64,000 nt of DNA from positions 1 to 64,000 of the forward strand of contig NZ_JAMLJL010000012.1 in assembly GCF_023634845.1 (NCBI RefSeq), in the 5' to 3' direction. A model generated the notes under the pieces. It searched no databases, was not told the DNA's origin, and saw only the letters and a program-made list of their open reading frames with translations. This DNA comes from Flavobacterium amniphilum (GTDB lineage Bacteria > Bacteroidota > Bacteroidia > Flavobacteriales > Flavobacteriaceae). Below are positions 1 to 7,663 of this stretch, piece by piece. The position numbers were made by a program, and so were the translations under genes. How positions within the stretch are numbered: position 1 is the first letter of the stretch; every line of letters begins with the position of its first letter.

Positions 1-56
1 AAGACCGAAAGTGGAAACGGGACTTATGCGGCTTATAGGTCTCAACCCTACGGAAC

Positions 57-129
57 GTTTTAGTTCACCCGTTTCCTCTTCGGAAAATTAATTATTTTTA
101 GTAATACAAACTAAAGGCGGAACGTTATC
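57..129 (+). repeat. attC-like intergenic repeat (right part of a site)
   Basis: Before the first gene, TTTTAGTT (57-64) is complementary to AACTAAA (109-115), and the segment ends in GGCGGAACGTTATC, whose CGTTATC (123-129) resembles the R' core (GTTRRRY) of an integron attC site. The same ending, GGCGGGACGTTAGC, recurs before the next gene. The left edge may lie outside the window. Assignment is by analogy; no integrase gene is present. Confidence 0.35.
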
Positions 130-147
130 TGCTATTTTAACAATACT

Positions 148-639
148 ATGCTTAAACGTAACTTTCCAATTATATTTTTGACCTTGATTTTTGCAGGCTG
201 CTCCAATCCGAATGATAGGATATACTCCAATTTCGAGAGTGATCTAAAAGATTCGATTGAAGCTTACAATGCTCAGGAATTTGACTACACTGATTTAGTT
301 TTACATCCACAAAAATCCTATTTTGTCAACTCAAAATTAAAACTGCTGATTTTACAAAGTAGTGGAGAAATGTGTGACAGTGAAAGTTGCTATATTTTTG
401 ACACCAAGAGCGACTCTATTTTGTTGCTCATTTCCAGGACCGAATGTTACCAGAATCCCGATCGATGGAAAATTGAAACAGATACAATTTATGTTATCGA
501 TTATAAAACCAAAACTGAAAAGAAATACGCAAACGGAGTTTTGGTGGAGAAATGTAAAATCAAAACTAGTTATGATTATTCAAACGAAATTTCTTTTGAA
601 ATTAAAACGAAAACTGAAAGAAAACACAACAATAGATGA
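148..639 (+). CDS. Small lipoprotein of unknown function
   Basis: A 163-residue protein with a lipoprotein leader: Lys-Arg at 3-4, a hydrophobic run, and lipobox FAGC with the lipidated Cys at 18. The mature part holds four more cysteines (about 76, 81, 100, 136) and ends in a Lys/Glu-rich tail of alternating beta-like segments. It resembles no family I know. It is a single gene flanked on both sides by attC-like repeats, as expected for one cassette-like unit. It is probably anchored in the inner or outer membrane facing the periplasm; the function is unknown. Confidence 0.75.
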   Translation: MLKRNFPIIFLTLIFAGCSNPNDRIYSNFESDLKDSIEAYNAQEFDYTDLVLHPQKSYFVNSKLKLLILQSSGEMCDSESCYIFDTKSDSILLLISRTECYQNPDRWKIETDTIYVIDYKTKTEKKYANGVLVEKCKIKTSYDYSNEISFEIKTKTERKHNNR

Positions 640-702
640 CACTCTTGATTCTTCAGTTGAGTTTAATCTAAAAGTATAAATTGATAACAAAAAACAGCAG
701 AT

Positions 703-827
703 AACAGCAGTTGCGCAATAGCTCCACTCCTTTTCATTGGAAAATCCTGCGGATTTTCAACTCACCGTTTTCATAACAGTATTTTTCTTAAATTGCCGCT
801 ACTGCGCCAAGCTGGCGGGACGTTAGC
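703..827 (+). repeat. attC-like intergenic inverted repeat
   Basis: TTGCGCAATAGC (711-722) is nearly complementary to GCTACTGCGCCAA (798-810), preceded by AACAGCAG and followed by CGTTAGC (821-827). This is the R''-L''...L'-R' order of an attC site. Inside it is a perfect 8-bp inverted repeat with a 3-nt loop, GAAAATCC (740-747) and GGATTTTC (751-758). The spacer between L' and R' is longer than in classical attC sites, so the identification is tentative. Confidence 0.5.
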
Positions 828-842
828 AGTAACCTTAAAAAC

Positions 843-1403
843 ATGCTAAAAAACAAATTCATATTTTTATTATTAATTTCTTTTTCTTGTACTAAACAAA
901 AAGAGAATAGTTTAGACTTAAATATCAATAATTCTAAAAACAATCAGGAAATGAGTCTAATTTCTATTTATTGGAAAGATTTTCAATTAAAAAATCCAAA
1001 ATATAAGAATATGAATGAACCTCAATCATTTTATTTTTGCGATAATAAAGAAGAAGCTGACGAATGTGCAGAATTAGTAATGAAAAAAATAAAACAAGCT
1101 ACTTCACCTTCAGTCTGGTGGTTTGAAAAAAACAAAGAAGAGATTCCAAAAATTGGAGATATAGCAATAGTTACAAATTGGAATAAAGAACCTAAAGCAA
1201 TTATTAGAACTCAAAAAGTAGAAATTGTAAAATTTAAAAATATAACACCCGAATATGCTTTTATAGAAGGCGAAGGAAATAAAACATTAGAATATTGGAA
1301 AAAGGTTCATTGGGCTTATTATACTAACGAAATGCATAAATTTGGTGAAAAACCCAATGAAGAAATGAAAATTGTATGCGAATATTTTGAAACTATTTGG
1401 TAA
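843..1403 (+). CDS. ASCH-domain lipoprotein
   Basis: A 186-residue protein with a lipoprotein leader (lipobox FSC, Cys16) followed by an ASCH-like domain at about 43-186. Recognisable blocks are FYFCDNKEEADECAELV (63-79), the PKIGDIAIVTNW strand (102-113), and EGEGNKTLEYWKKVHW (142-157) with the typical closing CEYF. ASCH domains are PUA-like folds thought to bind RNA or modified nucleosides and are normally cytoplasmic, so an export and lipidation signal in front is odd. Either the domain works on an extracytoplasmic ligand or the true start lies inside, for example Met37 (position 951). The gene sits between two attC-like repeats. Confidence 0.75.
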   Translation: MLKNKFIFLLLISFSCTKQKENSLDLNINNSKNNQEMSLISIYWKDFQLKNPKYKNMNEPQSFYFCDNKEEADECAELVMKKIKQATSPSVWWFEKNKEEIPKIGDIAIVTNWNKEPKAIIRTQKVEIVKFKNITPEYAFIEGEGNKTLEYWKKVHWAYYTNEMHKFGEKPNEEMKIVCEYFETIW

Positions 1404-1418
1404 AAATAAAAGACTACT

Positions 1419-1526
1419 GTTAGCAGTGGTTTTGCGCCATAGCTCCTAATGGTTTCCGGAAATCCTTATTCACACAGAATATTTTTCCTAAATTTACTGC
1501 AACGGCGTCAAGCCACTAAACGTTAG
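1419..1526 (+). repeat. attC-like intergenic inverted repeat
   Basis: This is the best-formed site of the set. AGTGGTTTTGCGCCATAGC (1425-1443) pairs imperfectly with GCAACGGCGTCAAGCCACT (1499-1517), 14 of 19 positions. It is bordered by GTTAGC (1419-1424) on the left and CGTTAG (1521-1526) on the right. About 55 bp of variable DNA separates the arms. It fills the gap between the ASCH gene and the DUF4386 gene, the position an attC would have in a cassette array. Confidence 0.5.
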
Positions 1527-1567
1527 TATCAAGCTACGAGATACCTTAAAAAGAAAGTAACAAAAAA

Positions 1568-2272
1568 ATGATTTCAGATAAAAATTTAGCCCGAATAGCA
1601 GGCTTATGTTATTTTATTGTGATTGCGGCAGGCTTGTTTTCAGAGGTATTTGTAAGGCAAACGCTGAGAGTGTCAAATGACGCATTAACTACTGCTCACA
1701 ACATACAATCACACGAGATGCTTTATCGATGGGGTTTTGTAGCTGACCTTGTTAACTTTGTCATTGGTATACCATGTGTCCTAATTATTTACTTTTTATT
1801 CAAAAGAGTAAACAAACTGTTGCTACAAATTGCTTTGACATTTGTAATAATTCAAACAGCAATCATTGCGGTAAATCTTTTAAATCAAATTTTCCCATTA
1901 TTAGTATTGAGCAATGAGACTTACCTCAATACATTTCAACCGGATCAACTTGCGACATTATCATTATTATCTCTCAATGTTCAGTCACAGGGATATGCAA
2001 TTGGATTAGTATTTTTCGCTTTCTATTGTTTGATAATCGGTTACATAATTTACAAGTCTCAAATGCTGCCAAAAATTATTGGAATACTTTATTTTATTGC
2101 AGGATTGGGCTATCTAATAAACAGTTTTACCATGTTTCTTTCCAAAGGATTTACAAACCCTTTGTTTACTTATCTAGCAATCCCGATTTTTATTGGGGAA
2201 TTATCATTGTGTCTATGGTTACTTATAAAAGGCATAGACACTTCAAAATATAAAATATTGAATAAAACCTAA
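1568..2272 (+). CDS. DUF4386 family membrane protein
   Basis: A 234-residue polytopic membrane protein. It opens with KNLARIAGLCYFIVIAAGLFSE, the usual first transmembrane segment of DUF4386 proteins, followed by a loop and about five more hydrophobic helices (residues roughly 50-75, 85-108, 140-160, 165-190, 200-222). The family has no established biochemical role. The ATG follows a short A-rich stretch with no obvious Shine-Dalgarno sequence. It is a lone gene with repeats on both sides, so no operon partner gives a clue to its job. Confidence 0.85.
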   Translation: MISDKNLARIAGLCYFIVIAAGLFSEVFVRQTLRVSNDALTTAHNIQSHEMLYRWGFVADLVNFVIGIPCVLIIYFLFKRVNKLLLQIALTFVIIQTAIIAVNLLNQIFPLLVLSNETYLNTFQPDQLATLSLLSLNVQSQGYAIGLVFFAFYCLIIGYIIYKSQMLPKIIGILYFIAGLGYLINSFTMFLSKGFTNPLFTYLAIPIFIGELSLCLWLLIKGIDTSKYKILNKT

Positions 2273-2293
2273 AGGTGAAATTGACAAACTGAA

Positions 2294-2338
2294 AAGCCCG
2301 AACGGCTAACAGTGGTTTAGCTACGCTCTGTTCGGCTT
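2294..2338 (+). repeat. Stem-loop with attC-like left core
   Basis: AAGCCCGAAC (2294-2303) pairs with GTTCGGCTT (2330-2338) with one bulged base. The loop carries CTAACAGTGGTTTAGC (2306-2321), matching the left arm of the previous intergenic repeat (TTAGCAGTGGTTTTGC). No clear right arm ending in CGTTA is seen before the next gene, so this looks like a partial or degraded site. Confidence 0.35.
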
Positions 2339-2380
2339 GCAGCCTTGGGTTGTGAAAGTGGGGCTTAGAACGATCTTTCG

Positions 2381-2388
2381 TATATTTG
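2381..2388 (+). promoter_or_regulatory. Bacteroidota -7 promoter element
   Basis: TATATTTG fits the Bacteroidota sigma-ABfr -7 consensus TAnnTTTG and lies about 80 nt ahead of the ATG at 2467. No convincing -33 TTG element is seen. Confidence 0.5.
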
Positions 2389-2466
2389 ATTCCACTTTTA
2401 ACAGACCGATTGAGGAATACACCCAACTTCTTAAAACCAACAGATTGTGCATCATTTTACAAAACC

Positions 2467-3081
2467 ATGAAACCAAACATATTAAACAGAGATTTTCGCC
2501 ACTCCATCATTTGGAAAGGTGATTTGAATGACGATTGTACTGCAAATTGGGCCGGATTAATGCTTCGGGCCGAATGGATGGACAAAGAGTATTGGTGGTG
2601 GTGTGTCTATGATATGTTAGATAGCGAAAACCAAATTGACAGCTCAAATAACTATGATGAAAGTGTTATTGGAGGAGAAAATGCAAGGAAAAGAGCTGAA
2701 GAAGTTGCCAAAAACTATCTAAAAAATGAATTGATAAGTCAATTAAAAAGTTCTGGAGAAAAAATCAATTATGACAAATTGATTTCCGATTTAAAACTCA
2801 TCGGGATCTCTCCAATGCAAACAATCCTGACTTTAATCAATGATTTCGGATTTGAGCACAAAGATGCCAAAAATCATGTATTCGATTCGCCTGTTTGGGA
2901 AGGATTAAGAGAACAATCAGATATACTCACCCAGGAATTTTTAAATATTGGCGCTGAAGATGCTGACAAAGTTGAAATTGTTAACGGACAAATTGCATCA
3001 ATAACTTTCGATTTGACAAAAAAAGATAATGCAAAGGAAAAACAAACTTTTTGGAACAGAATAAAGTCTAAATTCAAATAA
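2467..3081 (+). CDS. Uncharacterised protein with L7/L12-like segment
   Basis: About 204 residues from ATG 2467. An earlier in-frame ATG at 2386 would place the start on top of the likely promoter element. The N-terminal half is Trp-rich (EYWWWCVYDML). A later segment, SPMQTILTLINDFGFEHKDAK, has the pattern of the ribosomal L7/L12 C-terminal fold (helix, glycine turn, then xxAK). The C terminus is a basic amphipathic helix. The protein is soluble, without signal peptide. It is followed 14 nt later by a zinc-ribbon gene with a similar xxEAR/AK segment, so the two probably form one unit. The function is unknown. Confidence 0.65.
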   Translation: MKPNILNRDFRHSIIWKGDLNDDCTANWAGLMLRAEWMDKEYWWWCVYDMLDSENQIDSSNNYDESVIGGENARKRAEEVAKNYLKNELISQLKSSGEKINYDKLISDLKLIGISPMQTILTLINDFGFEHKDAKNHVFDSPVWEGLREQSDILTQEFLNIGAEDADKVEIVNGQIASITFDLTKKDNAKEKQTFWNRIKSKFK

Positions 3082-3095
3082 ACGAAAAAATCAGA

Positions 3096-3737
3096 ATGAA
3101 ATTTAAGTGTAAAAAATGCAATGAGGAATTAGTTAGACTAAACTTATCGGAAGAACAAAAACTTGACATTTACGTTTTAATGCAAAACGATCTAAGAATA
3201 TTTGCCGAAAAAAAGTTAATCGATTATTGCACATTAACCCAAAATGAGGCCCGTATAATTGCAAAACATTTGAATAACAGAAACGGAAAATGTTCAGAAT
3301 GTGAATTTGATGAATTGAATGAAGAAAACACAGACTGTCCAAACTGTGGAGCTTTCAATTATAATCTAAATGAACCCGTATTCAATATCAATTTTTGCAG
3401 TCAATTAGAATGGTCACTGGATTTTCAAAATGTCGAAAATGAAACTATAAAATATTCTGTCAAGGAATTTTGGTGTGATGGCGTTCAACATTTACCCTAT
3501 GACATAAATTCATTACTTTATAAAAACATAGAAAAACATAAGGAAATAATAACCAAAGCCTGGATTGGTTCTGGAGGCGATGAAATTTATGAAATGAAAA
3601 TAAAGTTCGGAGAACAATCATTGGAAAATTATAAGAATAACAAAAGTCTGGATGAATGTATCCCGAGAAATAATGAAAACCCGGGTTGGATAAAACTATT
3701 TATGGAAGACAAAAAAATAGAAGTTCAGTTAAAATAA
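3096..3737 (+). CDS. Zinc-ribbon protein, unknown function
   Basis: A 213-residue soluble protein with three CxxC knuckles: CKKC (5-8), CSEC (66-69) and CPNC (81-84), enough for one or two zinc ribbons. Between them, LTQNEARIIAKHLN (47-60) looks like the L7/L12-type helix seen in small Bacteroidota proteins that mix this segment with zinc ribbons. The C-terminal half is beta-rich with no recognised domain. It lies 14 nt downstream of the 2467 gene and is probably cotranscribed. The role is unknown; nucleic-acid or ribosome contact is only a guess from the zinc ribbons. Confidence 0.65.
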   Translation: MKFKCKKCNEELVRLNLSEEQKLDIYVLMQNDLRIFAEKKLIDYCTLTQNEARIIAKHLNNRNGKCSECEFDELNEENTDCPNCGAFNYNLNEPVFNINFCSQLEWSLDFQNVENETIKYSVKEFWCDGVQHLPYDINSLLYKNIEKHKEIITKAWIGSGGDEIYEMKIKFGEQSLENYKNNKSLDECIPRNNENPGWIKLFMEDKKIEVQLK

Positions 3738-3778
3738 TAACTATTGCCGTAAACGGTTTTAAAAAAATCACTTTGTCT

Positions 3779-3862
3779 GTCCGTAACACGCGTGTTGGAC
3801 CTTAATACATAATGAGTCAGGCTTTTAATGTATTTAGCTTCACTCCTGCCGGAATAGCCTGA
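3779..3862 (+). repeat. Intergenic hairpins
   Basis: Two structures sit in the 185-nt gap before the YcxB-like gene. The first is a palindrome built on AACACGCGTGTT (3785-3796) with outer arms GTCC (3779-3782) and GGAC (3797-3800). The second pairs TCAGGCT (3817-3823) with AGCCTGA (3856-3862). Neither has a T-run, so they do not look like simple terminators. The CGTTA core of the upstream repeats is absent. Confidence 0.45.
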
Positions 3863-3922
3863 AAGCAAAAAAATCACATCGATAGAATGTTAACCGCAAA
3901 TTCACAAAAAATTTATTTATAA

Positions 3923-4468
3923 ATGGTTTTAGAATATAGTTTAGACGAAAATGATTATTTAACACATCAACTCTACACAGCATCCAAAAGTAAAAGAACA
4001 AAAAAACAGAGAAGAAAAAGCTGGATAATCGTTTCTTCCCTATTTTTTATTCTGGGATTACTGTTTTTAAAAGAAGAGAATAACTTTTTGAGTTATTACT
4101 TTTTTGGGTTCGGAATCATCACGCTGATTTTTTATCCTTTTTATCTGAGAAATCACTACAAAAAGCACTACCAAAAATTTATAACAGATACTTATAAAAG
4201 CAGATTTGGAGAAATTGCTAAAGTAAACTTCCATGAAGAATACCTTCAAACAAGTGATTCCAATTCAGAGTCTAAAATAAATTATACCGCTTTGGAAGAA
4301 ATAAACGAAATTGGAGATTATATTTTTTTAAAATTAACTTCGGGAGGAAGTTTAATAATTCCAAAAGCAAAAGTTGATACTATTGAAGAAGTAAAAGAAG
4401 AAATTAAGAAGATTTCAAGGAAGTACGGTTTAGCAGAAAATATTGAATTAAACTGGAAATGGAAATAA
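3923..4468 (+). CDS. YcxB-like membrane protein
   Basis: A 181-residue protein with a short basic N terminus, two adjacent transmembrane helices (about 34-50 and 55-74) and a cytoplasmic C-terminal domain. The stretch YTALEEINEIGDYIFLKLTSGGSLIIPKAKV has the look of YcxB-like C-terminal domains (strand-turn-strand with a conserved final I-P-K). The family is uncharacterised and often appears near polymorphic toxin/immunity loci. Here it is a single gene. The start is the only ATG before the first helix. Confidence 0.7.
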   Translation: MVLEYSLDENDYLTHQLYTASKSKRTKKQRRKSWIIVSSLFFILGLLFLKEENNFLSYYFFGFGIITLIFYPFYLRNHYKKHYQKFITDTYKSRFGEIAKVNFHEEYLQTSDSNSESKINYTALEEINEIGDYIFLKLTSGGSLIIPKAKVDTIEEVKEEIKKISRKYGLAENIELNWKWK

Positions 4469-4534
4469 AAACAATTCATAAAAATCTGTAACCTTAACCA
4501 CCAATCTCAAACCACAAAAAACCAAAATAAAAAA

Positions 4535-5218
4535 ATGAAAAAACTAAACTATATTTTACTTTTCATACTGAGTTTTTATCTTGTAATTAGTTGCAATAAG
4601 CCTAAAAAAGAAACAGAAGAAAGAAACTATATATTTTTCCTTCATAATAAATTCGTGGAAGAAAATGATTTAGAAACTGAACATCCTGAATATGGAAAAG
4701 CCGAATACAAGGAGATCATTAAATCATTTCAAAAAGATGGCTTTATCGTTTTAAGTGAAAAAAGAAAAACCAATACAGATGTAGAGGAATATGCCCGAAA
4801 AATTGTTTCGCAAATCGACAGTTTACTAAAAAAAGGAATTAAACCCAATCATATTAGTGTAATCGGAACCTCAAAAGGCGGCTATATTGCTCAATATGTT
4901 TCTACTTATATTGCAAATCCTGACATCAACTTTGTCTTCGTGGGTTGTTATCAGGAAACGGATGTAAAAAATTATCCTGAAATAAATTTTTGCGGAAATA
5001 TCCTGACCATTTATGAAAAATCTGATGCTTTTGGAGTATCGGCAATTGACAGAATGAAAACATCAAAATTAAAAATCAATACATTTAAAGAAATAGAACT
5101 GAATACAAATCTTAAACACGGATTTTTATTCAAACCACTAAAAGAATGGATAGAACCAAGCAAAATGTGGGCAAAAAGAAATTATACATTCGAACCAGAT
5201 AAAAAAACGAACGACTAA
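4535..5218 (+). CDS. Lipoprotein with alpha/beta-hydrolase fold
   Basis: A 227-residue lipoprotein (lipobox VISC, Cys20). The nucleophile elbow GTSKGG (111-116) places Ser113 as catalytic nucleophile. A histidine in LKHGFLF (about 195) and an acidic residue in YEKSDAFG (about 164) are reasonable partners for a triad. The fold is that of small esterases or dienelactone-hydrolase-like enzymes. It is attached by lipid and so acts in the periplasm or at the surface. The substrate cannot be told from sequence. The stop is followed at once by CTAACAGT, the left core seen in the upstream repeats. Confidence 0.75.
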   Translation: MKKLNYILLFILSFYLVISCNKPKKETEERNYIFFLHNKFVEENDLETEHPEYGKAEYKEIIKSFQKDGFIVLSEKRKTNTDVEEYARKIVSQIDSLLKKGIKPNHISVIGTSKGGYIAQYVSTYIANPDINFVFVGCYQETDVKNYPEINFCGNILTIYEKSDAFGVSAIDRMKTSKLKINTFKEIELNTNLKHGFLFKPLKEWIEPSKMWAKRNYTFEPDKKTND

Positions 5219-5261
5219 CAGTAATTTATTTCATCCTTTCGCTGCGCACGGATACTGCATC

Positions 5262-5729
5262 CTACAAAAAATTATTCAACGGTATTTCCAGACTGTTTTT
5301 ACTAATTCCCATTACGACACTTGTCCGGAAACGTTTGATACTTTCGTTTCCGAAAAATATTTTACGGGTAAGATTTTCATAATAGGACATTGACGGAACA
5401 ACCATTATAAGAAGAAAATCAGATTCGCCCGTTATATGAAAACACTGCTGGATTTCAGGAACTGAAGAAAATTCTTTCCTAATGGCGTCAATTTCATTAA
5501 TCTTTTTCCGTTCCAGAAATATCTCAACAATTATCGTTACGTTACTGCCTACTTTATCCCTGTCGACTACAGCAATATCTTTTTCAATAATACCTTCTTC
5601 CCGCATTTTTTTTATACGTCTTTGAACGGCCGGAGCAGAAAGTCCGATTTTATCACCAATATCACGTTGTGGCGTTAAATTGTCTTTTTGCAGTATCGCT
5701 AAAATCCTATAGTCCAAATCATCCATCAT
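5262..5729 (-). CDS. Lrp/AsnC family transcriptional regulator
   Basis: A typical Lrp-size protein of about 156 residues from the first Met of MMDDLDYRILAIL. The N-terminal winged helix runs DLDYRILAILQKDN...RDIGDKIGLSAPAVQRRI, followed by the linking strand and a RAM ligand-binding domain ending near VVMGISKN. Reading further upstream would add an unnatural hydrophobic tail, so the inner start is preferred. It is divergent from the dihydrodipicolinate-synthase-like gene with about 95 nt of very AT-rich DNA between, the usual place for Lrp sites. Control of that neighbour, and of itself, is the likely role. Confidence 0.85.
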   Translation of the reverse strand: MMDDLDYRILAILQKDNLTPQRDIGDKIGLSAPAVQRRIKKMREEGIIEKDIAVVDRDKVGSNVTIIVEIFLERKKINEIDAIRKEFSSVPEIQQCFHITGESDFLLIMVVPSMSYYENLTRKIFFGNESIKRFRTSVVMGISKNSLEIPLNNFL

Positions 5730-5824
5730 AATGAAACAAAATTGCGTTTTATACCCCAAAATTAATAAAAAAGCCAACTAATAATTAAATAATATTGCAT
5801 CATTAATCACATAAAAAAAAAGAT

Positions 5825-6688
5825 ATGAGCAAGTTAAACGGAATCTGGCTACCCATTATAACCCCATTTAAAAATGGAAAAATTGATTTTGAATCTTATA
5901 AAAGATTAATTGAGTTTTACAGCACAAAAGGAATTTCCGGAATAATTCCAAACGGAACAACAGGGGAATCACCAACAATTGAGGAAGATGAATTTGAAGA
6001 ACTAATTGACAAAACCATCGAATTCAATACCAAGGATTTACCGGTTTATTTCGGACTTGGAGGAAATCACACCAACAACATAATCAAAAAACTCAAAATT
6101 GTTGAAAAATATAGTGTTGACGGAATTTTATCGGTTTCTCCCTATTACAGTAAACCGGACCAAAAAGGAATCAGTGAGCATTTCAAAGCAATAGCCAGTT
6201 CAACGGATAAAAACATTATCGTTTACAATGTTCCGCACAGAACCGGAAGAAATATTGAGAACCCGACAATCTTTGAGCTTTCTGAAATCAAAAATATTGT
6301 TGGAGTCAAAGATTCGGGCGGTGATATCATGCAATCCATGGATTTGATTTTTAACCGTCCCGAAGGTTTTTCCGTTTTAACCGGAGAAGACCACATGTTT
6401 TACTTAACAGCTTCATTGGGAGGAGACGGCGGAATACTTGCTGCTTCCCATTTACAGACAGAGCAATATGTTTCCGTTTTTAAAGACATTCAAAATAATG
6501 ACCTGAAATCTGCCTTAAAAACATGGAAAGAAATTGAAAAAAACATTCCGCTGTTGTTCAAGGAATCCAATCCAATGCCTCTAAAATATATTTTAAATAA
6601 ATTAGAGTTGATTGATACACCTGAATTAAGATTGCCATTAACCGGAATATCAGATGATTTGAAAAAGGAGTTAAATCAGATATTTTAA
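5825..6688 (+). CDS. Dihydrodipicolinate synthase/NAL family lyase
   Basis: A 287-residue TIM-barrel class I aldolase. Family landmarks are GTTGES (44-49), SPYYSKP (105-111), the catalytic Tyr in YNVPHRTG (Tyr134, with Arg139 that in DapA binds the substrate carboxylate) and the Schiff-base Lys in GVKDSGGD (Lys162). Length and motifs fit DapA and keto-acid aldolases alike. Pyruvate is the expected donor; the acceptor is uncertain. The divergent Lrp/AsnC gene suggests an amino-acid-related inducible role rather than housekeeping lysine synthesis. A separate housekeeping dapA may exist elsewhere. Confidence 0.85.
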   Translation: MSKLNGIWLPIITPFKNGKIDFESYKRLIEFYSTKGISGIIPNGTTGESPTIEEDEFEELIDKTIEFNTKDLPVYFGLGGNHTNNIIKKLKIVEKYSVDGILSVSPYYSKPDQKGISEHFKAIASSTDKNIIVYNVPHRTGRNIENPTIFELSEIKNIVGVKDSGGDIMQSMDLIFNRPEGFSVLTGEDHMFYLTASLGGDGGILAASHLQTEQYVSVFKDIQNNDLKSALKTWKEIEKNIPLLFKESNPMPLKYILNKLELIDTPELRLPLTGISDDLKKELNQIF

Positions 6689-6759
6689 ACCAATTGCAAA
6701 CTGTAGCCAACAACTGTTATATGCTCATCAGGATTCAGATAAAATTTAAAGCATTTTTA

Positions 6760-6767
6760 TATATTTG
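6760..6767 (+). promoter_or_regulatory. Bacteroidota -7 promoter element
   Basis: TATATTTG matches TAnnTTTG about 70 nt before the ATG at 6838. Confidence 0.55.
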
Positions 6768-6837
6768 ACTTCAGTGCTTTAGAAAGAAAGAAAAAAAATA
6801 TCTTAAAGCCGACGGAACTTTAGTAGTAATTAAAAAA

Positions 6838-7500
6838 ATGTTTCAAATGAATTTTCGCAATATTCCAATTATTTTGATTTCGATAATAATTGGCAGTCTT
6901 TTAGGATGGTTTGCTAATATAAAATTAACTGAAACTGATTCAGGAAACTTCAAAACTAAAGAAAAAACAAACCAAACAGTTAAAACTGAAAAGCAAAAAA
7001 AAGAGGGTGAATTACTAAATATCGAATTAAGTGAATTAGATCAAGATTGTTCAAAAGATATTGTTTCCTTAAATCCTCTTGTTGTAAAATACGCTGAGAA
7101 TGAAACCTGTAATTGCGATTCAGCATTTTCAAATTTAGAAATAAATTACTGCTCAGGAGTTGAATTATGTATTGAAAGAAACAGATTTGATAACCTAAAT
7201 AAAAAACTCCTGAAAATATATGATTCTTTAATCGTTTGGCAGAATAATGATATAGCCATTGCCAAAAAAGACAAACACAGTGTGACGTTAGAGTATATAA
7301 CAGACTATAAATCAATTAAAGAATTACATAAAAAATCAATGAATCTATATCTTCAATATGTAGAATCTGAAACAGAAATTCAAGGAATAGAAATTGGTAA
7401 CGGAAGAGAAAGAGTTTTTTGGGAAAATAGTAGGGCTTTAAAAATTTTAAAGGATAAAAATATAGAGTTAACAAAACTGGTTAAAGAATTCAGACATTAG
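6838..7500 (+). CDS. Membrane-anchored LprI-like protein
   Basis: A 220-residue protein with an N-terminal anchor (about 8-27, IPIILISIIIGSLLGWFA) and a long Lys/Glu linker. The C-terminal half follows the LprI/DUF1311 pattern: a Cys-Asn-Cys cluster, a C....L core, a helix of the type LNKKLLKIYDSL, and closing helices with ESETEIQG and conserved Arg/Leu. LprI-like domains are lysozyme inhibitors or cell-envelope proteins in other bacteria. The match is by pattern only. It is a single gene with its own promoter element and a strong terminator at 7593-7625. Confidence 0.6.
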   Translation: MFQMNFRNIPIILISIIIGSLLGWFANIKLTETDSGNFKTKEKTNQTVKTEKQKKEGELLNIELSELDQDCSKDIVSLNPLVVKYAENETCNCDSAFSNLEINYCSGVELCIERNRFDNLNKKLLKIYDSLIVWQNNDIAIAKKDKHSVTLEYITDYKSIKELHKKSMNLYLQYVESETEIQGIEIGNGRERVFWENSRALKILKDKNIELTKLVKEFRH

Positions 7501-7592
7501 TATCTGACACCACCCCGGTTGATTTCATCTCTTCGCAATTACCAGCTAAATCTGCCGGAAAATCACTATATTAGCAGTAACAAATCAATCAT

Positions 7593-7625
7593 AAATCCCG
7601 TAGCAAAACCTGGCTACGGGATTTT
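7593..7625 (+). terminator. Rho-independent terminator
   Basis: A perfect 12-bp stem, AAATCCCGTAGC (7593-7604) with GCTACGGGATTT (7613-7624), an 8-nt loop and a final T. It ends the 6838-7500 transcript. Confidence 0.8.
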
Positions 7626-7663
7626 AGCGTTCCTTGTACAACAAACTTTAAATTATCATCAAA

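Noticed and set aside
2223..2522. Short frames on both strands around the gap after the DUF4386 gene
   Set aside because: They overlap the stem-loop and promoter region and the start of the 2467 gene; no motif or leader.
5730..5824. Riboswitch before the DapA-like gene
   Set aside because: The 95-nt gap is AT-rich with no conserved lysine-riboswitch-like structure, and the divergent Lrp gene explains regulation better.
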